A stretch of DNA of 33,259 nt, from NCBI GenBank assembly GCA_014800515.1, contig JAAVFY010000019.1:1-33259 (forward strand), read 5' to 3'. This DNA comes from Bacteroidales bacterium. GTDB lineage: Bacteria; Bacteroidota; Bacteroidia; Bacteroidales; Muribaculaceae. The translations under genes and the position numbers were made by a program. The notes beneath the pieces are model-generated. The model saw only the letters and a list, made by a program, of their open reading frames with translations, was not told the origin of the DNA and did no database searches. Below are positions 8,211-17,062 of the stretch, piece after piece (position 1 is the stretch's first letter; each line of letters starts with the position of its first letter).

Positions 8211-9137
8211 TCACTGTGTCACTCTCGGAATGGGGACTGTCAGTCCTTCGCGGTTGAGTATTACGTTTGGGAAAACCTTTTCGGCCTCTATGCGGAAGAG
8301 ATTGTCATCGTGATAGCGCGAGGAATAGTGTCCTGTAAGGAGACGCCCCACGCCTGCGTCTCTGGCAACCGTGGCTGCCTCGGTTGCCGTGCTGTGGCCG
8401 CGTTTTCGAGCATCTGCCGCATGTTCGTTCAGATAGGTGGTCTCGTGCATCAGCAGGTCTGCTCCGCGAATCTTTTCGGCAAGTCCGGGCATATAGGCGG
8501 TGTCGGAGATATGGGCATAAATGCGCGGAGGGGTAGGGGAGGTGGTCAGCAGGTTGTTGGCCACAACGGTGCCGTCAGGTTTGACGTAGTCTTCACCGGC
8601 GCGTATCCTGTTGAGCATATAGGGGGGGACTCCATGAAAATCGGTTGAGTTCCTGTCAATATGTCGTGATCCATATTTTTCTTCAAATATGAATCCTACG
8701 GTGGGCACACGGTGGTCGAGGGCGATTGTGCGGACTCTGAGCGCATTGGTCTCGAAGATCACGGCATCGGTGGGGGCGATAACATTGAACTTGAGTTCGA
8801 AGGGCAGCTCACGACAGAAGTAATTACAAATTTCGGACAGTATTTTTTTCCCTTCCGCAAAGGTGTGGATTGTAAGACTTCCTCCTACTTGAGAGAGACC
8901 AAGAGTGCCGATGAGTCCGGGAAGTCCGAAGACGTGGTCGCCGTGAAGATGGGTCAGAAAGATGTGGCCGAGACGGGAGAATTTCAACCGCTGGCGTTGG
9001 AAGGCGAGTTGTGCCCCTTCGCCGCAGTCGATCATGAAGAGATTGCCGCGATAGTCTACGACAGTAGAGGAGGGAGTGTGACGCAAGGAGGGCTTTGCGC
9101 TCCCGCATCCGAGGGTATGGATATTGAAATCGCTCAT
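8211..9137 (-). CDS. rnz: Ribonuclease Z (tRNase Z)
   Basis: MSDFNIHTLGCGSAKPSLRHTPSSTVVDYRGNLFMIDCGEGAQLAFQR...IFLTHLHGDHVFGLPGL; metallo-beta-lactamase HxHxDH motif. The first ~117 residues of ORF 8211-9488 overlap sdaA and are not expected to be translated. Confidence 0.95.
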   Translation of the reverse strand: MSDFNIHTLGCGSAKPSLRHTPSSTVVDYRGNLFMIDCGEGAQLAFQRQRLKFSRLGHIFLTHLHGDHVFGLPGLIGTLGLSQVGGSLTIHTFAEGKKILSEICNYFCRELPFELKFNVIAPTDAVIFETNALRVRTIALDHRVPTVGFIFEEKYGSRHIDRNSTDFHGVPPYMLNRIRAGEDYVKPDGTVVANNLLTTSPTPPRIYAHISDTAYMPGLAEKIRGADLLMHETTYLNEHAADARKRGHSTATEAATVARDAGVGRLLTGHYSSRYHDDNLFRIEAEKVFPNVILNREGLTVPIPRVTQ

Positions 9138-10345
9138 CACATCTGCTCGTAGTCTTTGGCGAGTCCGCCTGTGCCGGTCTCGCGATATAAGGAAGGAAGA
9201 TCTTTGCCTGTCTCTTTCATTACCTGTATGAGGCGATCGAAAGAGACACGATGACTGCCGTCGGTGAAGTTGCTGAAGATATTGGCATCGAGAGCACGGG
9301 CTGCCGCGTAGGCGTTTCGTTCGATACAAGGTATCTGCACAAGTCCGCATACAGGGTCGCAGGTCATGCCGAGATGATGTTCCAGTCCCATCTCGGCAGC
9401 ATATTCTATTTGGGCCACACTCCCTCCAAACAGCTGGCTGGCGGCCGCTGCAGCCATGGCGCAGGCCACACCTACCTCTCCCTGACAACCCACTTCTGCT
9501 CCGCTGATGCTGGCGTTTTCTTTCACGATATTACCGACTAATCCGGCTGTGGCAAGCGCATGGAGCACACGTGTCTCCGGAAAACCGCGACTGCTCCACA
9601 GATGATAGAGCACGCCGGGAAGCACACCGCATGAGCCACACGTAGGGGCGGTGACTATACGCCCTCCTCCGGCATTCTCTTCGCTGACGGCAAGCGCGTA
9701 GGCGAAGACAAGTCCTCGACTTCGGATGTTGTCGCGATATCCTGTGGCTTTCACATGATAGGAGGGGGCTTTGCGGCGCAGATTGAGCGGGCCGGGCAAT
9801 CTGCCTTCATGTGCCAGACCGGCCTCTACGGCCGATTTCATGGCTTCCCATACTTCTGACAGATGATCGTAGACAGACGACCCTTCTGTCTCTTCGACAT
9901 ACTCCCAGTAGCTTAGCCCGGTTTTCCGGCAATAGTTTAGAATCTCGGTCATGGTGGTCATGCCGTAGATGTCTGTTCCTTCGGTCTGTGGCTCTCCTTC
10001 TATTTCTATAGCACCGCCTCCGGTGCTGTAGACTGTCATTTCTCCTTCGAGTTTTCCTTCGGAGTTATAAGCCTGCAATCTCATACCGTTGGGATGACGG
10101 GGTAGCTCTATCTCGGCACGCCATATTATCTCTACCGGTGTCTTTTCTGATTCCAACCCTTCGAGGATGGCGGTGTCTGTGAGGTGGCCTTTGCCGGTGG
10201 CGGCCAGACTGCCGTAGAGTGTCACTTCGTAGCGCGAGGCTTCTGGGTATCGCTCACGAAAAATTTTGGATGCCCGCAGCGGCCCCATGGTGTGGCTCGA
10301 TGACGGGCCTTTGCCGATTTTATATATTTCTTTGATTGATTTCAT
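9137..10345 (-). CDS. sdaA: L-serine ammonia-lyase (dehydratase), iron-sulfur, single-chain type
   Basis: GPSSSHTMGPLRA, CGSCGVLPG, GCQGEVGVACAMAA and CDPVCGLVQIPCIERNA motifs. Stop overlaps the rnz start (TGATG). Confidence 0.95.
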   Translation of the reverse strand: MKSIKEIYKIGKGPSSSHTMGPLRASKIFRERYPEASRYEVTLYGSLAATGKGHLTDTAILEGLESEKTPVEIIWRAEIELPRHPNGMRLQAYNSEGKLEGEMTVYSTGGGAIEIEGEPQTEGTDIYGMTTMTEILNYCRKTGLSYWEYVEETEGSSVYDHLSEVWEAMKSAVEAGLAHEGRLPGPLNLRRKAPSYHVKATGYRDNIRSRGLVFAYALAVSEENAGGGRIVTAPTCGSCGVLPGVLYHLWSSRGFPETRVLHALATAGLVGNIVKENASISGAEVGCQGEVGVACAMAAAAASQLFGGSVAQIEYAAEMGLEHHLGMTCDPVCGLVQIPCIERNAYAAARALDANIFSNFTDGSHRVSFDRLIQVMKETGKDLPSLYRETGTGGLAKDYEQM

Positions 10346-10371
10346 ATAATAATGTGGGAAGGGGGAATCTG

Positions 10372-10394
10372 AGACCCTAATTTAGAGGGGGTCT
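10372..10394 (-). other. Hairpin in the sdaA 5' leader (AGACCC/GGGTCT)
   Basis: Inverted repeat immediately downstream of the minus-strand promoter. Confidence 0.4.
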
Positions 10395-10400
10395 TACCTG

Positions 10401-10433
10401 CAAAATTAACGAATTTTCATCGTTCTTGCAAAA
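10401..10433 (-). promoter_or_regulatory. Promoter of the sdaA-rnz operon
   Basis: On the minus strand: TTTTG, 20 nt, TAATTTTG; matches Bacteroidetes -33/-7 elements. Confidence 0.65.
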
Positions 10434-10448
10434 TCATTATAAATGATG

Positions 10449-10480
10449 ATTGTATGCCTCAATCTGAAGTCTTACTTTTG
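10449..10480 (+). promoter_or_regulatory. Candidate promoter of the TonB-dependent receptor gene
   Basis: ATTG (10449-10452), 20 nt, TACTTTTG (10473-10480). Confidence 0.5.
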
Positions 10481-10484
10481 CGGC

Positions 10485-12797
10485 ATGATTTCAAGGACCA
10501 GGCGTTTGATAAGGAGAACAGTTCCTTATTTTGTTCTCACGATTCTGTCGCACGGCTTTCTGCCGTGTGCTGTCTCGTTTGCGTCGGAGGCGCCTGTCTC
10601 TGATTCGCGGGTCTCTGTCAATCCGGCGGACACTGTCTTTCTCAATGAGGTGAGTGTCTCGGCCATGAAGACGGATACGAAACTTTTCGACAGCCCGGTG
10701 GCCTCTACCACTCTCTCTGCTTCCGAGCTTGAGAAACTGGGTGCTGTCGAGATTAAGGGTATATCTGACGCTGTGCCGAATTTTTTTATGCCGGATTATG
10801 GTTCGAGAATCACGTCGTCAATGTATGTGCGTGGTATCGGTGCGCGTATGGATCAGCCCGCTGTCGGCCTGAATGTGGATAATGTGCCTATCCTTAATAA
10901 AGATGCGTTTGATTTCGATATACCGGATATTGTGGAAGTTGAGATGTTGCGCGGACCGCAGTCCACACTCTTCGGACGCAACACGATAGGCGGACTTATC
11001 AATATCTCGACCCTTTCGCCGATGAGATGGCAGGGTTGGAGACTGATGGCCGAGGTGGGCAACGGACGTTCTTTCAGAGCTTCCGCCGGTTGGTATCATC
11101 GTTTCTCTTCTAAATTCGGAGCTTCCGCTGTAGGTGCTTTCTCTTATTCCGGCGGTTTTTTTCGTAATGCCTATGACGGCTCTCTCACTGACACGGAGCG
11201 AAACGGAAGTTTGAGGCTTAAGCAGCATTGGAATCCATCGGGTTCGGTGACGCTGCGTAACACTCTTTTCCTTTCGCTTCTCCGGCAAGGAGGATACCCT
11301 TACGAGTATGTGGGCACAGGCGAGGTTTCATATAATGACACCTGTTTCTATCGTCGGTTCCTGCTCACTGACGGACTCACGGTGTCTCACCGTGGAGACG
11401 GTTTCGATCTGACGTCGGTGTCATCGGTGCAGTATCTCAACGATAATATGACACTCGACCAAGATTTTCTCCCTATTCCTTATTTCACTCTGACTCAGCG
11501 GAAGAAGGAGACGTCCCTGACTGAGGAGCTGGTGGTCCGGTCATCTGATCCGGATGCTTTCTGGCAGTGGCTCGGAGGAGTGTTCGGGTTCTACAAGCAT
11601 CTTTCCATGGAGGCTCCTGTCACTTTTAAGGATATGGGTATCTCCTCTCTTATAGAGTCCAATCGCAACAACGCCAATCCGGATTATCCCGTGAGGTGGG
11701 ATTCAAGGGAATTTGTGCTTGATTCTGACTTCAAGATGCCATCATGGGGTATGTCGGCCTATCATGAGTCGAAATTCACTCTCGGCGATTTCCGTCTCTC
11801 GTTAGGCGGTCGTCTGGATTATGAGAGAGTCTCCATGTCCTATCTTTCATCTTGTCATACGGGATATGACATTTTACACCGTCCTGCTGACAATATGCCG
11901 GAGTCTCTTTTCCGTCATGTGGATATAGATATTGATGACACCGGCTCGCTCCATCATGACTTCCTGACCTTCATGCCCCGACTGGCCCTGATATGGAATT
12001 TCACCGGGAGAGCCGATGGAAATATATACCTTAATATATCAAAGGGATATAAAGCCGGTGGATTCAATACGCAGATGTTTTCTGACGTATTGCAGCAGCG
12101 TCTTATGGGAATAATGGGTATAGGTGCCTCGTATGATATCGATAAGATTGTGAGTTATCTCCCTGAGAAAAGCTGGAATTTCGAGGTGGGCGCGCATCTG
12201 TCGGTCCCGGATTCGAGACTGACGGCGGAGGCCGCTATCTTCCTGATCGAATGTACGGACCAGCAGCTGACCATGTTTCCGGACGGCACTACGACCGGAA
12301 GAATCATGACCAATGCCGGACGTACCCGAAGTTTCGGCGGAGAACTCTCTCTGAGGTGGATGCCTGTCGATAATCTTTCAGTGGTAGGCTCGTATGGATA
12401 TACCAATGCACGGTTTACCCGTTTCTATAATGGTATAAATGATTTTTCCGGCAAATTTCTTCCTTACGTGCCTCGAAACACGGTTTTTGCGCAGGTGAGC
12501 TATTCTCTTCCTCTTTCTCTTTCCTGGGCGGATGCCTTGAATTTTGATGTGAACCTCCGTGGGGCCGGAAGTATATATTGGAACGAATCGAATTCTCTTT
12601 CCCAGAATTTTTATGCGCGGCTCGGTGCGTCAGTTTCTCTCTCTGCGCGGAGATGGAGCCTGACCCTCTGGGGTCGTAATCTCACCGACACACGTTTCTA
12701 TACATTCTATTTCATGTCTATGGGTAATGAATTTCTTCAGCGGGGCAAACCAATCCAGTTTGGAGCGACTCTTGCTCTGCGCCTCCCGAGTTCCTGA
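10485..12797 (+). CDS. TonB-dependent outer-membrane receptor (iron-complex receptor type; no SusD partner)
   Basis: Plug domain (SASELEKLGAVEIKGISDAVPNFF...SSMYVRGIGARMDQPAVGLNVDNVPI...VEMLRGPQSTLFGRNTIGGLINI) and beta-barrel C-terminus (WGRNLTDTRFYTFYF...). Likely start ATG 10485 inside ORF 10443. Confidence 0.9.
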   Translation: MISRTRRLIRRTVPYFVLTILSHGFLPCAVSFASEAPVSDSRVSVNPADTVFLNEVSVSAMKTDTKLFDSPVASTTLSASELEKLGAVEIKGISDAVPNFFMPDYGSRITSSMYVRGIGARMDQPAVGLNVDNVPILNKDAFDFDIPDIVEVEMLRGPQSTLFGRNTIGGLINISTLSPMRWQGWRLMAEVGNGRSFRASAGWYHRFSSKFGASAVGAFSYSGGFFRNAYDGSLTDTERNGSLRLKQHWNPSGSVTLRNTLFLSLLRQGGYPYEYVGTGEVSYNDTCFYRRFLLTDGLTVSHRGDGFDLTSVSSVQYLNDNMTLDQDFLPIPYFTLTQRKKETSLTEELVVRSSDPDAFWQWLGGVFGFYKHLSMEAPVTFKDMGISSLIESNRNNANPDYPVRWDSREFVLDSDFKMPSWGMSAYHESKFTLGDFRLSLGGRLDYERVSMSYLSSCHTGYDILHRPADNMPESLFRHVDIDIDDTGSLHHDFLTFMPRLALIWNFTGRADGNIYLNISKGYKAGGFNTQMFSDVLQQRLMGIMGIGASYDIDKIVSYLPEKSWNFEVGAHLSVPDSRLTAEAAIFLIECTDQQLTMFPDGTTTGRIMTNAGRTRSFGGELSLRWMPVDNLSVVGSYGYTNARFTRFYNGINDFSGKFLPYVPRNTVFAQVSYSLPLSLSWADALNFDVNLRGAGSIYWNESNSLSQNFYARLGASVSLSARRWSLTLWGRNLTDTRFYTFYFMSMGNEFLQRGKPIQFGATLALRLPSS

Positions 12798-12809
12798 ATC
12801 TCTCTCTCT

Positions 12810-12888
12810 GAAATCTGAATCTGAAATCTGAAATCTAAAATCTAAAATCTGAAATCTAAAATCTAAAATCTGAAATCTAAAATCTAAA
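12810..12888. repeat. Heptamer microsatellite (GAAATCT/AAAATCT)n, partly organised with 21-bp period
   Basis: gaaatctgaatctgaaatctgaaatctaaaatctaaaatctgaaatctaaaatctaaaatctgaaatctaaaatctaaat read directly. Confidence 0.95.
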
Positions 12889-12893
12889 TAAGT

Positions 12894-13808
12894 ATGAATT
12901 GTAAATATCTCTTGTCGCTCTTGATTCTCGGTGGGTTGATGACTGCCTGCGGTGATGACGAACCTGACAGTAAGCTCGAACAAAACGAGCAGTATACCAC
13001 CATGAGTATATATGCCGGTGAGGAAGGCTCGACAGGAGCCTCCGTCTCGAAGTATAACATGACGTATAATCTTCTTGGTGGAGACGTGACTATTCAGTGT
13101 GCGTCATTATCAATCGGACATTCCAATGTATCTTTCGAGACCGCCAGCGTTCCTTTCTCAACTGCTGTGATTCAGGACAGCTATGTGGTGAATACAATCC
13201 ATGTCAGCAGCCATGTGCCGATGACTTCAGCAGGAGTGAAGATAGATAATCTGAGTATGTATCTCACCAACGGTATCTACGATCTCAAACGGCCTGCACC
13301 CGGTGTGAGCAATGAGTATAGCTTCAGCGTCGGCCTTTTCATGCAGTATACACTCAATAACACCTACAAGGTGAAGTCAATGCCCGTGGACGTATGTTAT
13401 GGCGGCTCAACTGTCACCTCTTTCCCTGACAGTAACACGGATGGGATGAGTGCTTATCAGAGTGATGATATGATGTATCGTATCGTGTTCAATACTTCTC
13501 GCAAGACTGCTGATGTGGTGCTCTACGATGCTAAATTCGCTCCGGCCGCACCGGCTCTAAAGGGGATCGTGCTCCGCGACCTCGCTGTTGAATTTACTTC
13601 CGATGCCGGGTTTGTGGTGAGCGGTACAGATATTGTGCCCGAGACATTCGAGGGCACTGACGCGTCTACTCCCAATCCGCGATACTCCTTTAATTCGTTC
13701 TCTATCGCTTCGTCAAATTCCGACCTTACCAAGGTGAGATGCGAATACACTGTAGCTACTGTTTTTAAGGGCTCTTTCGAAGGAAGTGCGGTGCGCCCTT
13801 CCAAATAA
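12894..13808 (+). CDS. Putative outer-membrane lipoprotein of unknown function
   Basis: MNCKYLLSLLILGGLMTACGDDE: lipoprotein signal with lipobox LMTAC and acidic +2 to +4 residues; beta-rich body. Confidence 0.75.
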   Translation: MNCKYLLSLLILGGLMTACGDDEPDSKLEQNEQYTTMSIYAGEEGSTGASVSKYNMTYNLLGGDVTIQCASLSIGHSNVSFETASVPFSTAVIQDSYVVNTIHVSSHVPMTSAGVKIDNLSMYLTNGIYDLKRPAPGVSNEYSFSVGLFMQYTLNNTYKVKSMPVDVCYGGSTVTSFPDSNTDGMSAYQSDDMMYRIVFNTSRKTADVVLYDAKFAPAAPALKGIVLRDLAVEFTSDAGFVVSGTDIVPETFEGTDASTPNPRYSFNSFSIASSNSDLTKVRCEYTVATVFKGSFEGSAVRPSK

Positions 13809-13839
13809 GAACTATCTGATTTTGTGGATGACGTTATGA

Positions 13840-13882
13840 AGAGGGGTAGATACCGTCGCAGGTATTTGCCCCTCTTTATTCT
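13840..13882 (+). terminator. Intrinsic terminator after the lipoprotein gene
   Basis: AGAGGGGtagaTACC ... GGTAtttgCCCCTCT followed by TTATTCTT. Confidence 0.7.
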
Positions 13883-14014
13883 TGACAAATATCTTTTTAA
13901 AAAATTCAGTTGAGATAATATGATACGTCATGAATGGAAATTTGCTATTGAAACTTCTGTGATATAAAGGTTTATGAGGTGTAAACGTGGAAATTTGCAA
14001 GTGATTAGTTTATG

Positions 14015-14034
14015 GCGGTGTGTAGCGGTGTGTA
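14015..14034 (+). promoter_or_regulatory. Tandem 10-bp direct repeat (GCGGTGTGTA)x2 upstream of the nuo promoter
   Basis: Two exact copies, head to tail, ending 9 bp before the -33 element. Confidence 0.6.
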
Positions 14035-14043
14035 AAGAAAATT

Positions 14044-14073
14044 TTTGCGTTTAAGATTTTTTAAGTATCTTTG
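14044..14073 (+). promoter_or_regulatory. Promoter of the nuo/atp cluster
   Basis: TTTG (14044-14047), 18 nt, TATCTTTG (14066-14073); TSS expected near 14080. Confidence 0.75.
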
Positions 14074-14083
14074 CACAAAATTG

Positions 14084-14106
14084 TTGCCCTTGCGCAATTA
14101 GGGCAA
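14084..14106 (+). other. Leader hairpin TTGCCCT-tgcgcaatt-AGGGCAA upstream of nuoA
   Basis: Perfect 7-bp stem in the predicted 5' UTR. Confidence 0.55.
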
Positions 14107-14150
14107 TGATGACCATAATATGAGTAACTAACTAATACTTGTACGAATAT

Positions 14151-14522
14151 ATGAATCTATTGTTGGAGATAGGCAACAACACGCTTGCGGTAACCGCCAC
14201 GCTGACGGGTATCGTGCTTGTGTTCGCTGCCTTGTTGATTGCCAAGCTGATTTCTCCGAAATCGTATTCAGTAAAGAAGTCGGAGCCCTTCGAGTGTGGT
14301 ATTCCTACCCGCGGTGAATCAATGATTCAGTTTAAGGCCGGCTATTACATCTTCGCAATCCTCTTCCTCATCTTCGACGTGGAGACTGTATTCCTTTATC
14401 CCTGGGCTGTGGTTGATAATCAGCTCGGACCTAAAGGTCTTCTCTGCATCGGTATCTTTATGTTTGTGCTTATCATGGGCCTGGCCTACGCCTGGCGGAA
14501 AGGAGCTTTGAAATGGACGTGA
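14151..14522 (+). CDS. nuoA: NADH-quinone oxidoreductase (complex I) subunit A
   Basis: [46 protein letters not shown]; likely ATG 14151 (ORF 14139 begins with TTG). Confidence 0.95.
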   Translation: MNLLLEIGNNTLAVTATLTGIVLVFAALLIAKLISPKSYSVKKSEPFECGIPTRGESMIQFKAGYYIFAILFLIFDVETVFLYPWAVVDNQLGPKGLLCIGIFMFVLIMGLAYAWRKGALKWT

Positions 14523-15127
14523 AAATCAAAAGCATGACCCGTGATGATTTCAAGGACAACGAGTATATAGACAAGCTCGTTGAGGAATTGAATGCATCGG
14601 GCACTAATGTGATGGTCGGAAAGCTCGACCAGCTTATAAACTGGGGACGCGCCAACTCCCTCTGGCCGCTTACTTTCGGCACAAGCTGTTGCGCTATCGA
14701 GTTTATGAGCCTCGGCGCCGCACGCTATGATATGGCGCGTTTTGGCTTTGAGGTGGCTCGTAACTCTCCTCGTCAGGCTGACTATATTATGGTGCAGGGC
14801 ACTATTGTACACCGTATGGCTCCGGCCGTGATTCGTCTTTATGAGCAGCTGGCCGAACCGAAGTATGTCATCGCCTGCGGCGGATGTGCTGTCTCCGGCG
14901 GTCCGTTCAAGAATTCTTATTGCGTGGTGGAGGGTGTCGACAAGATTCTTCCGGTCGATGTCTATATCCCGGGCTGCCCTCCCCGTCCGGAGGCTTTTTT
15001 CTACGGCCTGATGCAGCTTCAGCGTAAAATCAAGGTGCAGAAGTTCTTCGGAGGTGTCAACCGTAAGGAGAAAATCGAGGAGTTCTTCGAGAAGCATCCG
15101 GAGGAACGCGGCCTCATCGACGAGTAA
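14513..15127 (+). CDS. nuoB: Complex I subunit B
   Basis: [11 protein letters not shown] ... [18 protein letters not shown] ... [18 protein letters not shown]; overlaps the nuoA end by 10 nt. Confidence 0.97.
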   Translation: MDVKIKSMTRDDFKDNEYIDKLVEELNASGTNVMVGKLDQLINWGRANSLWPLTFGTSCCAIEFMSLGAARYDMARFGFEVARNSPRQADYIMVQGTIVHRMAPAVIRLYEQLAEPKYVIACGGCAVSGGPFKNSYCVVEGVDKILPVDVYIPGCPPRPEAFFYGLMQLQRKIKVQKFFGGVNRKEKIEEFFEKHPEERGLIDE

Positions 15128-15191
15128 TCTTCGCAGTGCCCCCTGAAGTATTCATATATTTAGCTACTCACTCTCGTATCATATATATAAA

Positions 15192-16823
15192 ATGAGCGAT
15201 ATAAAAGATATAATCGGCCGGCTTTGCCCTTCGGCCACTTTCGAGGAGGGAGATTGCCTGCTGGTAAATGTCCCTGAACCTGATTGGTTCGCTCTCGCGA
15301 AGGAACTCAAGGATAACCGCGAACTTGATTTCGATGTCCTTTCGGCTGTGGTCGGTATGGACTGGAATGACTCTCTCGGCGTGGTTTATTATTTCACTTC
15401 CACTTCTCATAAGTGGGATATGCTCGCTGTGAAGGTGGCTGTGGCCGACAGAAAGAATCCTATGATTCATAGTGTGGCCTCGCTCTGGAAAGTGGCAAAC
15501 TTCCAGGAGCGTGAGGTCTACGATTTCTATGGCATCAAGTTTATCAATCATCCCGATATGCGTCGCTTCTTCCTGCGCAATGACTGGAAGGGCCATCCCC
15601 TGCGTAAGGATTATGACAGCAATCCTGAACTTAATCCTGTGCCGCTGGATGATGAAAAGAATGAGGATGACACCGTTGCATATATCGAACAGCCTGACGG
15701 AAAGGTGCTTAAGGTGCCCGCAAAGGTGTTCGGCCCGGATGATTATGTGGTCAATATCGGCCCGCAACATCCGTCCACTCACGGTGTGATGCGCTTCAGA
15801 TGTGCTGTCGACGGTGAGATTGTCAAGAAGGTAGATGTAGTGTCCGGTTATATTCACCGTGGTATTGAGAAACTTTGTGAATCACTGGGCTATCCTCAGA
15901 TCCTTCACTTCACTGACCGTATGGACTATATGTCGGCTCATCAGAACCGTCATTGTCTCTGTATGTGTATCGAGAAGGCTCTCGGCCTTCAGGTTCCTGA
16001 GCGTGCGGTAGTGATCCGTACTATGATGGATGAGCTGATGCGAATCTCTTCTCATCTTCTCGCTTTCGGATGTACTGCGATGGACCTTGGCGCCACCACT
16101 GCCTTCTTCTATGGCTTCCGTGAGCGCGAACAGGTACTCGATATTTTCGAGAAGACCTGTGGTGCTCGTATGTCAATGAATTATAACGTTATCGGTGGTG
16201 TGATCGCTGATCTTCATCCTGACTTTGTAAAGGATGTCAAGGCTCTTATCGCAATTATGCCTGAGCGTCTTAAAGAATATCATAAGGTATTCACCGGTAA
16301 TGTTATCGCTCAGAACCGTCTGAAGAATGTCGGTATGCTTACCAAGGATGACGCTATCAATTACGCTATCACCGGTCCTTCGGGACGCGGCTCGAACTGG
16401 AGCTGCGACTGCCGTAAGAAGCACCCGTATGCTGCCTACGATCGCGTGCGCTTCGAGGAAGTTCTCGAGACGGGCTGTGACTCTTTCTCCCGTTATATGG
16501 TGCGTATGCGTGAGATTGAGGAGAGTATCAAGATTCTTGAGCAGCTTGTTGATAATATTCCTGCCGGCGATATCCGCGCTCAGGTGCCGAAGATTATCAA
16601 GCTTCCCGCAGGCCGTTGGTATCAGCAGGTTGAGGCTTCGCGTGGCACATTCGGAGTATATATCGAATCCGATGGCAACAAGACTCCCTTCCGCGTTCAC
16701 TTCCAGAGCCCGTGTTTCAACCTTGTCGGTGTGATGGATCTGACTTGCAGGGGCCACATGATTGCCGACCTTATTACGATTGGTGCGGCTCTTGACTTCG
16801 TTATTCCGGATATTGACAGATAA
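15192..16823 (+). CDS. nuoCD: Fused complex I subunit C/D
   Basis: NuoC part (WKVANFQEREVYDFYGIKFINHPDMRRFFLRNDWKGHPLRKDY) fused to NuoD part (NIGPQHPSTHGVMRF...HRGIEKLCE...). Confidence 0.97.
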   Translation: MSDIKDIIGRLCPSATFEEGDCLLVNVPEPDWFALAKELKDNRELDFDVLSAVVGMDWNDSLGVVYYFTSTSHKWDMLAVKVAVADRKNPMIHSVASLWKVANFQEREVYDFYGIKFINHPDMRRFFLRNDWKGHPLRKDYDSNPELNPVPLDDEKNEDDTVAYIEQPDGKVLKVPAKVFGPDDYVVNIGPQHPSTHGVMRFRCAVDGEIVKKVDVVSGYIHRGIEKLCESLGYPQILHFTDRMDYMSAHQNRHCLCMCIEKALGLQVPERAVVIRTMMDELMRISSHLLAFGCTAMDLGATTAFFYGFREREQVLDIFEKTCGARMSMNYNVIGGVIADLHPDFVKDVKALIAIMPERLKEYHKVFTGNVIAQNRLKNVGMLTKDDAINYAITGPSGRGSNWSCDCRKKHPYAAYDRVRFEEVLETGCDSFSRYMVRMREIEESIKILEQLVDNIPAGDIRAQVPKIIKLPAGRWYQQVEASRGTFGVYIESDGNKTPFRVHFQSPCFNLVGVMDLTCRGHMIADLITIGAALDFVIPDIDR

Positions 16824-16834
16824 TGATAACGCCG

Positions 16835-16888
16835 GTCGGCGGGGTTCTGACATAATCATGCCTGAACTTCGCCGCCCGACATGATTAT
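16835..16888 (+). other. Overlapping inverted repeats in the nuoCD-nuoH intercistronic region
   Basis: ATAATCATG (16852-16860)/CATGATTAT (16880-16888), and GTCGGCGG (16835-16842)/CCGCCCGAC (16872-16880, with bulge). Confidence 0.5.
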
Positions 16889-17062
16889 TGATATATCGTA
16901 TTTCTCCTTTACTCTTCTTTTTCTCTTTCCTCCCTCACGATAGAGTGGTGGGCACATGGGATACACTTGTAAAGTGACTGTGGTTGCCAACTTGTGATTA
17001 ACAATTTAACTCTCTCCCGTTCCTTATAGGACAACGTTAACATCAGAAATTTTTTCAGAATC

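Noticed and set aside
9138-9488. N-terminal 117 residues of the 425-aa ORF 8211-9488
   Set aside because: Overlaps the conserved end of sdaA in another frame; recognisable RNase Z starts at MSDFNIHTLGCGSAK (9137).
12630-12983. 117-aa minus-strand ORF with repeated DFRFQIL peptides
   Set aside because: The repeated peptide is simply the translation of the heptamer microsatellite; not a plausible gene.
15192-16823. nuoCD fusion as a novelty
   Set aside because: Fused NuoC/D is a known arrangement in several lineages, including Bacteroidetes; not unusual by itself.
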